64,000 bases of DNA, taken from positions 1,171,001 to 1,235,000 of the forward strand of contig JAVXUO010000638.1 in NCBI GenBank assembly GCA_033065855.1, written 5' to 3'. The notes below the pieces were generated by a model. It searched no databases. It had not been told where the DNA came from and was given only the letters and a program-made list of their open reading frames with translations. Of the stretch, positions 26,330 to 39,993 are shown one piece after another. Every line of letters begins with the position of its first letter. Position 1 is the first letter of the stretch. The DNA is from Escallonia rubra (Eukaryota; Streptophyta; Magnoliopsida; Escalloniales; Escalloniaceae). The position numbers were made by a program, and so were the translations under genes.

Positions 26330-29300
26330 ATGTCTTCTTCTAGTTCTTGGATTACATCCCTTTCTTGTTCAAGCTCTGTGATATCAAAATCCTCAGAAGA
26401 TACATCTGTGTCACTCGTACTTAAATGGCTAAGTTTTATCTTTCTCTCTCCATGTCCTCAAAGAGCTCTGTTATCTTCTGTTGACATCCTGTTCTTGCTT
26501 TGCCTCGCTGTTTTTGCAATTGGAAAACTGTACTCAAGATTCACCTCTAAAGAGAATCCCAGTTCTGAAATTAGCAGGCCTCTCATTAAAAGGGAAAGAG
26601 CTCTGATTAAAACTACCCTATGGTTCAAGTTGTCTTTGGCTGTAACAGCCCTTTTAGCACTTTCATCTACAATTTTATGCATTCTGGCCTTTATTAAAGA
26701 CACCCAATTGTCGTGGAAGCTGATAGATGGCATTTTTTGGTTAATTCATGCGATAACTCATGCTGCAATCGCAATCTTAATCGTTCATGAGAAGAGATTT
26801 GAAGCTGTTAATCATCCGGTCTCACTTCGCTTATTTTGGGGCGCAAACTTTGCTATCCTTGGTTTGTTCTTCACTTCGGGGATGGTCAGAATAGTTTCTG
26901 CTGAAGAAATAGATCATGCTTTGGGATTGGATGACATTGTTTCCTTTGTAGCTTTCCCACTGTCAATCCTTCTCCTTATTGTGTCCGTTAAAGGATCAAC
27001 GGGGATAATACTGACAAAAGAGAGTAATGAATCAACAATGGATATAGAACCGGAATTATATGAAACCCTTTTGGACAAATCCAAAGTGACTGGATTTGCT
27101 TCGGCTTCTTTTGTATCGTTAGCATTCTGGTTTTGGATGAATCCTTTACTTAGCAAGGGTTATAAATCGGCTCTCAAGATTGAGGAAATCCCAACCCTTT
27201 CACCGGATCACAGAGCCGAAGTAATGTCAGTGCTTTTCGAATCAAAATGGCCTAAGCCTCATGAGAAATCACAGCACCCTGTTCGGACCACACTGCTTCG
27301 TTGCTTTTGGAAACAAATTGTGTACACTGCCTTCCTTGCAATCGTGAGGCTCTGTGTGATGTATGTGGGGCCTCTGCTCATACAGCGATTTGTAGACTAC
27401 ACGGCTGGGGAGAGGAGCTCCCTATATGAAGGCTATTACCTTGTACTGATTCTCCTTATTGCCAAATTTGTTGAAGTTATTTCCTCACACCACTTCAACT
27501 TTAATTCCCAAAAGCTCGGCATGCTTATCAGATGTACCCTCTTAACTTCTTTATACAAGAAGGGTTTGCGGCTATCATGCTCCGCCCGACAGGCTCATGG
27601 TGTTGGACAGATTGTGAACTACATGGCTGTGGATGCTCAACAGCTCTCTGATATGATGTTGCAGCTACATGCCATATGGCTCATGCCACTGCAAGTCACT
27701 GTGGCCTTAGCTATACTATACTTTTATCTTGGTGTCTCAACTATTGTAGCACTAATTGGACTTGTTGCAGTCTTACTGTTTGTTGTTATGGGAACTCGAC
27801 GAAACAACCGGTTCCAGTTCAATATAATGAAAGAGCGCGATTCAAGAATGAAGGCCACAAACGAGATGCTTAGTTATATGCGTGTAATCAAGTTTCAGGC
27901 ATGGGAAGATCATTTCAACCAAAGGATTCTGTCTTTCCGTAAATCAGAATATGGATGGTTATCCAAGTTCATGTACTCAATTTCGGGCAATATGATTGTC
28001 TTGTGGAGTTCTCCACTACTTATATCGACTCTCACATTTGGAAGTGCAATTCTGCTTGGGGTCTCGCTGGATGCTGGCACTGTGTTCACCGCTACCTCGC
28101 TCTTTAAGATGTTGCAGGAACCTATCAGGACGTTCCCACAATCCATGATCTCACTTTCGCAGGCTATGATCTCGTTGGGGAGGTTAGACAAATTCATGTT
28201 GAGTAGGGAGTTGGTGGCTGACTCAGTGGAGAGACTAGTAGGTTGTGGCGGTAGGACTGCAGTTGAGGTGAAAGATGGAGTATTTAGCTGGGATGATGAA
28301 TCTGGGGAAGAAGTGGTGAAAAATTTAAACTTCGAGATTAGGAAAGGGGAGCTTGCTGCGATTGTTGGTACAGTAGGATCAGGGAAATCTTCTCTTCTTG
28401 CATCTGTTCTTGGCGAGATGCACAAACTCAAGGGGAAGGTAAGAATTCTCTGTTGAAACATCTGTAGTAGTGTAGTTCATCTTCTCTTTTGCTGGTGTCC
28501 TCACAAGTCTGTAGAAGGCTTTTATTTAAATCTAGCTTTTAGTTGTCGTGACCCCTATGTCCCTTGGTTTTAGCTTAAACATCTACGATAGAAGACAACC
28601 AAAAATGGAACTTTTCGTGCATCATCTCTCTTTAAGACTTGATCGTCAGTATAGTTACCAAAGCCTTAGATCATTGGTTACTTGGAGTATTTTATATACT
28701 TGCATGCTTTACTCTTTAACAGGTGACGGTTTGTGGGACCACTGCCTATGTTGCGCAAACATCATGGATTCAAAATGGGACAATCGAAGAGAATATCCTG
28801 TTTGGGTTGCCAATGAATAGAGAGAGATACGGGGAAGTTATTAGGGTCTGTTGCTTGGAGAAAGATTTGGAGATGATGGAGTATGGAGATCAGACTGAAA
28901 TTGGAGAGCGTGGCATCAACCTCAGTGGAGGACAGAAGCAGAGGATCCAACTTGCCAGAGCTGTTTATCAGGATTGTGATATCTACCTTCTTGATGATGT
29001 CTTTAGTGCTGTTGATGCTCACACTGGGTCCGAGATATTCAAGGTAATAATAAAGTCAAGTGCATTTTTAAGGATTCAACACGATCCGTGGAGAAAACAC
29101 AAAAGAGGTCAACTTATGGCTGTAAATCGTGTTATTCTGCTGCTTGATGTTTCCAATTATAGGTAGGCTGTGAAAGAAGTAACACCAAGATGTGCCTATT
29201 ACTTTATTATTAATCCTTTACGACCCAAGCCAAAGTACAACTACAAGCTTTTAAAATGCAACAACTTAGATATATGCAACTGAAGCTGGAACCACTGTGG

Positions 29301-32300
29301 CTGCTGGAACCAGACTTGCCCTCCAATGGATCCTTGTTAATACAAAAAATCGTAGATTACGGGAGAGTTTAAATTATATATGTTGCAGAGCCACTTGGTA
29401 CTTGCTTGTTGTGAAATGTAACTCCATTTGGTTTACGCTTTTTCTTTTTCTTCCTCCTTCGCAGGAATGTGTTAGAGGAGCTCTAAAAGATAAGACAATT
29501 TTACTCGTAACTCACCAAGTTGACTTCTTGCACAATGTGGATCTTATCTTGGTGAGTAAGATTTGATTTTGAGTTCGGTTTAGTATTTAGATTTCTCCAC
29601 CTTAAAAGTGAATTTACCTTTCAAATAGGTCATGCGAGATGGGATGATTGTGCAATCAGGGAAGTACAACGATCTACTCGATTCTGGCACGGATTTTCAG
29701 GCATTAGTAGCTGCCCACGAAACCTCCATGGAACTTGTGGATGTGGAAACAAGTGAAAGTTCTAAAAGTTCCCCCAGACCACTAAAATCCCCTCGAGCAT
29801 CTTTAAACAGTAGGGAAGTGAATGGCGAGGAGAAGTCTCTAGAACCCCCTGTGTCTGATAAGGGAACTTCTAAGCTCATCAAGGAAGAGGAGAGGGAAAC
29901 TGGACGAGTCAGCTGGCATGTCTACAAACTATATTGCACTGAGGCTTTAGGATGGTGGGGTGTCGCGGCAGTGTTGCTGTCATCTTTATTTTGGCAAGCA
30001 TCCCAAATGGCCAGTGATTACTGGTTGGCATATGAAACTTCAGAAACGCGGGGATTCAACCCTTCTCTGTTCATTGAAATATATGGCCTTATTGCAGTTG
30101 TTTCCCTTGTGCTGATTTCTATCAGACTCCTTTTAGTTGCATGGATGGGGCTCAAGACTGCTCAAAATTTCTTTAGCCAAATTCTTTTCAGCATCCTGCA
30201 TGCTCCCATGTCGTTTTTTGATACAACGCCTTCAGGAAGAATTCTAAGTCGGGTAATAAGTTTAACGCGAAATTTAAAAGATTACTTACCTATACAATTT
30301 CGTTGTGTTCAATTATTTGCCATGAAATTTTAAAGATTAAGGGATAACCATCTAACCATTCTTATTAATAATTTGTGTAGGCATCAAGTGATCAGACCAA
30401 CGTTGATATTTTCCTCCCCTTCTTTATGAGCCTTACTCTTGCCATGTACGTCACAGTGATCGGCATCATCATCATCACGTGTCAGTATGCTTGGCCGATT
30501 GTATTCCTACTAATTCCACTCGGTTGGCTGAACTTTTGGTACAGGGTAAAGGCGCTATGTCTCTCGCTTAGTGTTTCTTTCGTTTTATCTTTCTATCTTT
30601 TTTTTTTTTCAACTTCTAGTTCCTTGTGGAAGTTGTTTATCCATTTGGATTGGCCCCTCTTATGGTAGCACATATGCATGCTAGTGCGTTAGAGATTTCT
30701 GGTGAAGCACGTAAAACTGTGGATAGTGCCGGCTTTCAAGTCGTGCATCATTAGGTAGTAACCCATCGCATTGCGGTGGTACAATTCTAAGACAGTATTG
30801 AATTTATGCTACTTTCAGGAAGCACAGTGGGACAGAATCTCTACCAGAAAGCACTGATTTGATGCCACAAGAAATATATAAAACATACACTGAAAACACT
30901 GACAAACCCACTGGGTTGGATGGCATATAGCTTTGAGTTCCATCTCCTAGGTGGCTACCTACGTGCACCAGGCACAGCTTGTCATAACTTCAGCCGATGT
31001 TCAAGGTTTATCAAACGCGTGTGGCTTGATGGGGTTAATACCAAATTGGATTTTGTAACTTGAACTTCCTTGGACCAACTGATTAGATTAACTTGGACGT
31101 TTAGAGGAAACATGCATCATGTGTTTCATTTGAGAGGTAGTCCCTGTTTATGAATCTATCCCAAGAACATGTTTCCAACAGTCCCTTCTTGTTTTGGTTG
31201 CAGGGTTATTATCTTGCAACATCCCGTGAATTGACTCGACTTGACTCTATCACAAAAGCACCTGTCATTCATCACTTCTCGGAGAGCATCGCTGGAGTCA
31301 CGACAATTCGCTGTTTCAGGAAGCAGGAATCATTTTGCCAGGAAAATGTCAAACGCGTGAATGCAAATTTGCGTATGGATTTTCACAATAATGGTTCAAA
31401 TGAATGGTTGGGCTTTCGTTTGGAACTTATCGGAAGCCTCATCCTGTGCATTTCCGCAATGTTCATGATTGTGTTGCCTAGCAGTATCATAAAGCCAGGT
31501 ACCAATATTCCTGAGATGTTATCTGTGTCATTTTCATGTCACACACATTATGGATTGCACCCCAAAAACATGCAATCCTTTAATCTGCACCCTCAAACCA
31601 ATAAAAAAGAAATAATTTTAGGTAATAATTAGTTTCCCATTAATAGAAATATGAGTCACGGAAGCTTCCTAATCGAACACATCTTAGATGGCTCCTGAGA
31701 TTTGTTATCATACCCGCTCTCCACAAACTTAAAGTTTCGAAGCGGTTGGCTGTTAATTTGGTATTGATGGTTATAGATTTGAGATCAAATCCTCAATTAC
31801 ATAGGCAAACGCTAAATATTGGTGAACCATCCACGAGGGCCTCATGTTAGATAGAGTGCGTAAATGAATTCAAGCACTTCCAAGTGCAGCTGAAGAACAC
31901 TAACAGCATCAACTGCTTTGGAGGACTTTGTTGCCATGGTGTTGGAGTCGGAGTACTTGACTCATGAAAAACCAACACTTCTCTCGTTATCCATGTATTA
32001 AAGGTGATTGGGCCACCAGAGGGACCATTTGCTTGGCTGATTATCAGGCCGTAATCATCTCACACCCATTTCTATCAGCTTAATTTTTTTAGAGCATTTT
32101 GCTGTTGACAAACAGTCTAACATGCCTCCATCACGCAAGAGGGATGCTTTTGGACGTACCACCTTAACAAGCTTAAAAGAGGTTAACATGAAAATAGCTT
32201 ATTCTTTTTTGTTGTCCTTTTTTGATTGATAATAACTTGAACCTCGTAAACTTGTTTCCCATCTGATGTTCAATGTAAATGGGTTGTTACTGTACATTTT

Positions 32301-33980
32301 TTGACCTACCATCTCATTCATTTCCCCATAATCTTCAGCGAACGTTGGCTTATCTCTCTCATATGGCTTGTCCCTCAATGACGTGCTGTATTTTGCTGTA
32401 TACATGAGCTGCTATGTGGAAAACAGAATGGTTTCTGTTGAGAGGATAAAACAGTTCACAAACATACCATCAGAGGCAGAATGGGAAAAGAAAGATTGTC
32501 TTCCTTCACCGAACTGGCCCACCCACGGCAATGTTGAGCTCAATAATTTGCAGGTATTCAGCTGTAGTTTCCATTACTGTTATGTTTGTTTAAAGGCATT
32601 TGCAATAATGATCATGACAAGCATCGTAGAGGGACCATGACAAATTGTATCTACATCATTTGGTATTAACTCTGAACAAAATAATAAGCCTCATAGTAGT
32701 TTGCTTTGAAAGTGTAAGTTATCCTCTAACGTTGATGCAGATGTAACAAAGATACTGTTCCTCCTTGTATCAATTTAACTTATCCGTGACCAAAATACTT
32801 GCGATTTTTATGAACAGGTTAGATATCGTCCGAACACACCTCTAATCCTGAAAGGGATTACTCTCAACATTGTGGGGGGTGAGAAGATTGGTGTAGTTGG
32901 TCGCACTGGAGGGGGGAAATCAACTCTAATCCAGGTTTTCTTCAGGTTAGTGGAGCCATCGGGAGGACGAGTAATCATTGATGGCATTGACATTTCTACA
33001 CTAGGGCTTCATGACCTCAGGTCCCGCTTTGGGATCATTCCTCAAGAACCTGTCCTTTTTGAAGGAACCGTGAGAAGCAACATTGATCCCACTGGGCAGC
33101 ATTCTGACGAGGACATATGGGCGGTAATATGCTGTACTATGATAAGTTACCAGTTGGTCTAAAAGTTTTTAGCTGTTAGAATATGGGCCTAACAGTATTA
33201 TCATGCTTAAATTCCACCTCATGTGCACACCCCTGTTTGTATGTCCTCGTCTATTAATCTAGATGAACATCCAGAAGCACATCCTTTAAGCTTTCGCTTC
33301 GAGTTATCTGACTTCAGAACTTCCATTGCAGAGTCTCGAGCGTTGCCAGCTTAAAGACGTGGTAGCTGCGAAACCTGGAAAACTCGATTCTGCAGGTAAG
33401 TTATCTTTTTTCTATTATAACATACTAATACCTATAGAAGTCTGTGTTACATCTTAATTTTGGTAGACGGTTTAATAGACTTATTTTTGTTTCTTTTCTT
33501 TGATGATTTCTTAGTTGCTGATAGTGGAGACAATTGGAGCGTGGGGCAGAGGCAGCTTCTTTGCTTGGGAAGGGTAATGTTAAAGCACAGCCGGCTCTTG
33601 TTTATGGACGAGGCGACTGCTTCTGTTGATTCACAGACTGATGCTGTAATTCAAAAGATCATCCGTGAGGACTTTTCCGCCTGTACAATCATCAGCATTG
33701 CTCACAGAATACCAACAGTCATGGACTGCGATATGGTTCTAGTTATCGATGCAGGTTTGTGCCTCTTTCTCTTGCTTTCTCTCGAATGAGCTTATCGTGT
33801 GTACTGCAGAGATTTTTGTTACTATTGCTATCTCTTACTTCATGTCTTTGTCTAATAACAATTTCTATTTATTCGACAGGGTTTGCAAAAGAATATGACA
33901 GACCATCTCACTTGCTCGAGAGGCCCTCACTTTTCGGGGCATTGGTTCAAGAGTATGCCAACCGCTCAGCTGGACTATAA
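26330..33980 (+). CDS. ABC transporter C family (MRP type), closest to ABCC4/ABCC14
   Basis: Eleven coding exons: 26330-28438, 28723-29043, 29465-29551, 29629-30252, 30381-30545, 31204-31498, 32339-32553, 32818-33123, 33332-33395, 33515-33754 and 33880-33980, giving 1508 residues with stop TAA at 33978. All introns are GT-AG and in phase. Layout is TMD0-TMD1-NBD1-TMD2-NBD2. NBD1 has Walker [10 protein letters not shown] (680 on), signature LSGGQ (770-774), Walker B IYLLDD (ending 795) and switch His 827. NBD2 has GRTGGGKS (1300-1307), degenerate signature WSVGQ (1403-1407), Walker B LLFMDE with Glu 1428, and His 1459. Asp in place of the NBD1 catalytic Glu is usual for ABCC proteins. Sequence and length fit the plant ABCC4/ABCC14 group, membrane pumps for large organic anions and conjugates; AtABCC4 has been linked to folate transport and guard cells. 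The substrate here is unknown. No frame break or missing exon is seen. Confidence 0.95.
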
Positions 33981-34840
33981 TCAAACAATCTGGCTTTTCC
34001 GCGTGATTGCATGCCTTCTAATACCCGCAGACTTTCATCGGAACCACTCAGGTTGCCCGAATTCCATCTACTCGGCTGTAGGAAGCGCTTAACGTCATGA
34101 TAATCAACACACCTAGAATTCAGAATTGTATACGAGATAGATTGACGGTACTGCAATTATTGAGATACATTATTTTCCTAAGATTCTATTGAGGTGACAG
34201 TTCCATTGTCGAAAAGATCAGTTTAAGAGTTCACAGTACCGTGATTACATTTTTGCCAGTATTGTCTCTCTTTATAACCATTGCAAGTGTAAAAATGCCA
34301 GAGGGGTACTATTAAAAAGTTTCCACATTCCATCATCTAGAGCAGCAGCAAATCGCGAACTGCAAATCAAGGCCAAACAAAGCTCTAAACCACAGATCTG
34401 GATTCTATAGGGTTGGGAAACTAACTCTGCACGAATGGAGGAACTACACCGGTGGGGGTTAATTTCCTTAACTCTCGGGGATCAAAATTTCATAAATCCC
34501 ACGATTTCAACTTTCCGGACGCTATCCTCTCTATTTGTTGGCTCGAACGAGGGGCAATGCCGAAGTAAAATTTGATGATAAGAGAGGGAAACCCTATTTT
34601 ATGTATAAATTACTTGAGTAAAAAATGGCTATGAAGCAAAGCAGATTGCTTTCATACTCTGGATGTGTCAATGAGATGTGACTTCTGAACAATATTGAGT
34701 AAGGCCACTATCTTTTGTGACTACAATAGAACATCCCAAACTCTGTCAACAAGAAAGAATTTCCTCCCGTCCAACCAACATTCCCATTGACGCACTCTTG
34801 ATGCTCCCATGCTCCTCTTCTTTCTGCTGTACTTGCCGGC
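33981..34840. other. Convergent 3' flanks of the ABCC gene and MATH gene 1
   Basis: The two genes face each other across this gap, so it should hold both 3' untranslated regions. No additional coding or transposon signature is visible. Confidence 0.5.
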
Positions 34841-36584
34841 TCATCCTCTTAACTTGGTTTTAACCTCAAAAAGGACGGCATAATCTACTTCAACTATCAA
34901 CGTATCATCTAGCAAAAAGCCGTTGACCTGGTTAGTGAGATCATCGAGCGGCATGAATTGGCAAATTTCAAGGGACCAGTTTCTGGAATTGGAGGACTGT
35001 CGAACTGCAAAGTATAAAGCTAAGTTTGTCAAGCAATCACACGTTTATGTAGACAAGGAGAAAACTAACGAGAAGTAACATATATAGAGCAGCATTCACG
35101 ATCAAAGAGCTTTCTCTTGCTTGCAGAAACTGCCAGGCAGTAATCTACTTAGTACTTACTTCGTCTCTGCCTGTGAGCCCCGTGTACTTGGTCTATCACT
35201 CGAACAGTGAATTCCCCCAAAACGCCCCCATCCCATGGCCAACGCGTACTAATTCTATCCCTTCCAAACCACCAATCTCGCACGTAATTATATCCAAAGC
35301 TGGTGGTAGAATCAACCATATGCAGATATATAGATAGTTTCCCCTTGTGCGATTCGTCCCCTCTGGGAAAAAGCTCCAAAATCCTGAATTAGTCGGTAAG
35401 AGAAGAGATTTGTAAGCTCTTAAATCAGCAAGAGTATGTATGATTGTTCTTCTTATTGATTCAACAGCACCCAAGAAAGAGACACAGAGACAGAAAGACT
35501 AACACACCACTTCTTTCCTTCAACCGACTGCTCACGGATATACCTCCTGTGATTCAGTTTTGAGAAGTTATGCACTTTCCAAGACACCGGTGAAGAACTA
35601 TACTCGCTCCGTTCCATTGAGATACAGCTCATTGCCCTTTTGGTGTTCTGAATAACAAACACCTCAGCGCCAAACAGGCAAGTGTCGCATACTAAGTAGC
35701 CATTCGCGTTGTCACGGAAAGTAGCAAGGGAGATCAATTTGGCAAAACCATGTTCAGTCTTCATCTCCGTAAAGCGCCTTACCTTCCCATTAGCATCTGC
35801 AAGCAGACATAATTAGAGAAAATTAGACTTCTTCGATCAATTTTATACACTTGATTGCAGACTAGGTTGCGAGTCAAAGCTCAACAACTCAACACCTTGG
35901 ATAGTATAGTAGCGGTCTCTGATCTGATCATGGACGAAAAGTCGGAAGTTGACATCAATCCCCCAACCCATGGGAAGGCTATTTGCCTCCTCAGCCAGTA
36001 CTAAGTAGAGAGAAACATAACCATCCGCGTCATGTATCTTTTCTCCGTCAGGATACAAATGCAATCTCCTACGTAAGTTGTTCTTCGTCAGATCAATGAA
36101 CAACTGAACTTGACCAAAACAAAAACATAAAATCACATGTATGTCGAATTACATAGGTACGAATCAGTGTGTATGGGTGTGTACCATTTATAACCTCCAG
36201 CTTCAAAGATGCCAGAGCTATATGAGTCGACCTCAAGCGCTAGTAACATGCCCGGCAAGCGTGAGAAAGCTTCAACTTTGAGTATGTAGTCTGCAGGAGG
36301 TATGCTTCTAAACCACCTCGACACTCCTGTACGTACGTTAATCGCCGGCCGATGAAACACATTCAAAACAATATTGTTAGCCGCCGCGCGGCGCCATGCA
36401 TGGTATGCTTCTAAACGACCTCGACACAACTTCATATATACATAGATGTAAGGAGCATGCATATATAGATTAATTAAGAATTACCATCTGCACTAGAACT
36501 GAAGAGTTGATGATCATGAGTAGGTGAGGAACTGACTCGATCAACGTTCGAGACTAGAAAAGGATTCAAGGATCTGTCTTCCAT
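34841..36584 (-). CDS. MATH-domain (TRAF-like) protein, tandem copy 1
   Basis: Six exons on the minus strand: 36584-36485, 36326-36185, 36068-35896, 35796-35508, 35383-35160 and 35004-34841, giving 363 residues with stop TGA at 34841-34843. Junctions are GT-AG and phases agree. Two MATH domains are visible. The first spans about residues 38-165, with PPADYILKVEAFS, IFEAGGYKW, RLHLYPDG, GYVSLYL and FGAEVFVI. The second spans about 185-330, with SWKVHNFSKL, EGKKW, LFPRGD and LSIYLHMVD. No BTB, protease or RING domain is attached. Plants have many such MATH-only proteins; MATH folds bind short peptides of partner proteins, but function is mostly unknown. A related gene lies 4.2 kb away on the same strand with the same intron positions, so the pair arose by tandem duplication. 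The ATG is the first before the conserved part. Confidence 0.88.
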
Positions 36585-37088
36585 GTCCGGCTCTGTACTC
36601 TTGATCCACGAAATTTTTGTTTTGGCGTTGAAGAACCGTATCAATATATATAATTAAAAATTTGCACATATTTTAGCACAATTTCAGTATACCCTGTAAG
36701 AGTAGGAAACCAATTCTTATAAAACTCTACGTATTCAATATAATTACATACTAGGCTCTTATTTTGACTCCTAATCACCTAAAAAGTATTTTCAAAGAAA
36801 AAATAAAATCTCATAAAAATGCGAAAATCATGTACAAAACTAAAGACAATTAATTGACAAATCAAGAACTTTCTTTTTTAGGGAAACGATATTCAAACTT
36901 AATACGATTTTTTCTTAAAAATATTCTGAAATACTAACGAGGCAGTTTACTTAAGAAATTAATGTTAGTTGAATAACCTCAAACTCTAGTTTGGAAATCA
37001 TATACATCAATAAGTGCAATGAAAACAAATTAAATCGAATATCACTTAATTAGTAAAAGTAATTAAAAAAATTAAAATAACAGTTTAT
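36585..37088. other. Intergenic, AT-rich, no gene seen
   Basis: Very AT-rich sequence upstream of MATH gene 1. The first part should hold its promoter. Nothing else is recognisable. Confidence 0.45.
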
Positions 37089-37657
37089 TCATTTTTTAGA
37101 TATATAAATTTTTATATTCATATTGGAGAGTGGTTTTGAGGATGCAATAATCAAAATTAAGTCCTAATAAGTTAATCCATTAATTAGTTAGAGTTTCAGA
37201 ACCTTTAAAATTACTTTTTCAATTATATAAGACTTACAAATATTGAAATTAACTTATCAAGAAATAAGGACTCCATCCAAGATAGTATATATTTCAGACT
37301 TTTAGTGACACTTATAAAGTTAGTTAGAGTTTCAGAAGTTTAAGATTAGTTTTTTCAACTACATATGGTTTACTATTATGAAAAATGAACTTTTAAAAAA
37401 AATAAGGATCCCATTCAAGATAATATTTATTTTCGTTTTTTAGATATATAAAATTTTATATTCATATTGAAGAGTGGTTTTGAGCATATAGTACCCAACA
37501 TTAAATCTTAATAAGTTAATCCATTAATCAGTTAGAGTTTCAAAACGTTTAGAATTACTTTTTTCAATTATATAACGCTTACTAATATAGAAATTAACTT
37601 ATTAAGAAATAAGGACCTATCCAAGATAGTATTTCAAACATTTAGTGACCCTTATAA
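37089..37657. repeat. Tandem repeat of about 340 bases, 2 copies plus a partial copy
   Basis: Copy 1 (about 37089-37320) and copy 2 (about 37430-37657) share TTTTAGATATATAAA, TATTCATATTG, AGAGTGGTTTTGAG, AATAAGTTAATCCATTAAT, GTTAGAGTTTCA and AAGATAGTAT in the same order. Between them, 37321-37429 is a partial copy starting at GTTAGAGTTTCAGAA. The sequence is AT-rich and non-coding. Confidence 0.8.
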
Positions 37658-37762
37658 TGGTTATAATTTTATTTCACATTGAGAACATAATGTGATGATG
37701 TGTCAAATAAAGAAGTTATCTCTGTAATGACGTGTCGCACAAATAAACTCTCGCTTCGCTTG

Positions 37763-37763
37763 T

Positions 37764-37790
<27 letters not shown>
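37763..37790. repeat. (TA)n microsatellite
   Basis: An uninterrupted TA run of about 14 units. Confidence 0.9.
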
Positions 37791-37795
<5 letters not shown>

Positions 37796-39500
37796 ACTAT
37801 ACGGAAAAAATAGGTAAATACTCCAATAGGGTATTTAGAACTGTGAGAATGACAGAGAATGGAGAGAAAATGATGTATCCTTGCAAAATAATTCATGAAA
37901 TGAAATCTCTCTCTTCCTCTCTTCTCTAATATCTTGTTATACTCTATAATCTCTCATTTTTGCCATAATTATGTAGAAATTGAGGTGTGATTTCACAAAT
38001 TCACTGCACCCTTTCCCGCCGCCACTCGCTTCCCCTACCCAACACCACCCCCCTCTCCATCGCCATTTGACTACACCACTGTTCGTCTTGACCCGCAGTG
38101 CTTTTCCGTTCTGCTCCAACTCGAAGAAACACCCGAAAACGCTCATCCTCTAGAGGCTGTCTCCTTTCTACTCCAACTCGAAGAAACACCCATGTTTGCT
38201 CCTCCTTCGACTCCGCTCCCACGGCTGAATCGTATTCTGGCTTGTCGTTATCATGGCGATTAGCCTCTGCATCTCACACACACGCGCCCACGCGTCATGT
38301 ATGCAGTCTTGCATTAACGTTGTAATATCTTGAATTCCCTTTTATCAGACAGTTCTAGTTCTGTGCAATTTTTTTTTCTTGACACTGAAATGTAGGATTT
38401 TGTTTTCCCTGAAAAACAAACATTTTCGTCTCTATAAATTTCTTGTACTATATATAAACATTTTCCTTGTAATTCAATCATGCATGTTGCAAATTGATCA
38501 TATGAATACTTTATATTTCAAATCCAGAAGTTCAAGTACTGAAAGTTGACAACCCACTTTTCTCGCCATAAACCTTTAGTAACTATGTTCTTATCGATGA
38601 AACTATTGTATGAAAAAGAGGATTGTTGTGACTCCTAAAATTTTGACGGTTAACTCACGGTGATAAAAATAAAAAAAAAAAGAAATATTTTGCTACTTAG
38701 AGTTTACTTTTATTATGTTCTTTAGTCACACTTTTTTAGTCTTAATCCACGAAGAGTAAAGTCTAAAACGTAAGCCACTAAAACCGATGTGCGGCTCATA
38801 CAATGAAAGCTAGAATAGCTTTCTCCTTTCCGTTATTGTGACTCTTCTTATACGACTACTTGTACCCTTAAATTTAAGATCGTGATTACAAAAAAAAATT
38901 TGACGCTGCACCATTTTAGATTGTTATACATATGTTTTAGTCACACTTTCTAGTCTTAAGTAACGAAAAGATAGAGGTTGATGTAAGTACTTCTTTGGGG
39001 AAAAGGCTAACCCATATAGCACGAGGGACAAATTAAACATATTCCCCATACAGGTGCACCATGCATGAACGGTTGACGACTGTTTGATACCGTAGATAGA
39101 GGTTGTTTCTAGGCAAGCTAAGCATTAATATCGCTTTCCCTGTTGTGCTTGTTTTTTCGGTTTTACATTTTCCTGCGTATGAAAGGTGGTTTTTTTTTAA
39201 AAAAAAACGCAAAAATGTAACGAAAAATGTTTTAGTTGAGTATTAGACGTTATTTCGACAACTTATATTGCACCAAAGGGTGCTTAGAAACGGGTGCAAT
39301 ATGTTAATAATAATGAGAAGTGCGTCGGTAACGCTTTTATACCGTCACCAGCCTTAGCTCGGGCACTCGCTCATGCAATGTATCCACCTGCGAATCCACG
39401 TCCATACCCACTTTCTATTGCTAAAATGATGAAACACATCACATGGGCTTATAATTCTTTCCCCTTCCACGCAATGCTGGATTTTGTCCCCTGAACTTCC
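37791..39500. other. Intergenic, with a small GC-rich repeat block
   Basis: 38000-38300 is richer in GC and contains a direct repeat of CTCCAACTCGAAGAAACACCC at 38114-38134 and 38171-38191 (57-base spacing). Read on the minus strand this repeats a VFLRVG peptide, but the frame has no known domain. The rest is AT-rich without recognised features. Confidence 0.5.
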
Positions 39501-39503
39501 TTA

Positions 39504-39798
39504 GGCCCCGTACGCTTACCATATTTGTTTTCTGTTTTCATTTTCATGATTTTCATATTCAGTTTGAAAACATGTTCCTGTACTTTTATCATTTTCACAA
39601 AAAAAAATTTAGCTATTTTTTCTTATATTGGGTTAAGTTTGAGTGAAAAACAGCTGAAAAGTTGTTTTCAGTTTTTTGTTACTATTTGAGTAATTTTATC
39701 CAAAACGAAAACAGAAAATGGTAAAAAAAAAAAAAAAAAGAATCTTTTTCATCATCATTGCTAAAAACAGAAAACGAATATGGTAAACGTACGGGGCC
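39504..39798. mobile_element. Tourist-like MITE (PIF/Harbinger type)
   Basis: A 295-bp element starts GGCCCCGTACGCTTACCATA and ends TATGGTAAACGTACGGGGCC. It is flanked by TTA on both sides (39501-39503 and 39799-39801). The TTA target duplication and the GGCC-type inverted repeats are hallmarks of Tourist MITEs. There is no coding capacity. A decayed relative lies at 18036-18294. Confidence 0.88.
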
Positions 39799-39993
39799 TT
39801 AGTTTCTCCCAACTCGTTTGATTCTTGTTGGCGTTTACTTTAGACTTTATTTAAGTGTTAATTACTGAAAAAATTCCGACAAAAAGTACAGAAGCTCCAT
39901 TAAAATCCAAAGCTAATTAACACTTAATATTCCTTATTATAATTTAACATGTTTATATAACTTTCGAATCCTTTTACTTTACACAAAATATAT

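Noticed and set aside
35600..35625. Stowaway-like end sequence (CTCGCTCCGTTCCATTGAGA) inside exon 4 of MATH gene 1
   Set aside because: No partner end or TA-flanked element is seen around it, and the frame runs through without change; a chance match is the simplest reading.
37999..38325. Possible small protein with repeated VFLRVG peptide on the minus strand
   Set aside because: The peptide repeat follows from a 57-base DNA repeat, there is no domain or splice support, and frames on both strands are equally open.
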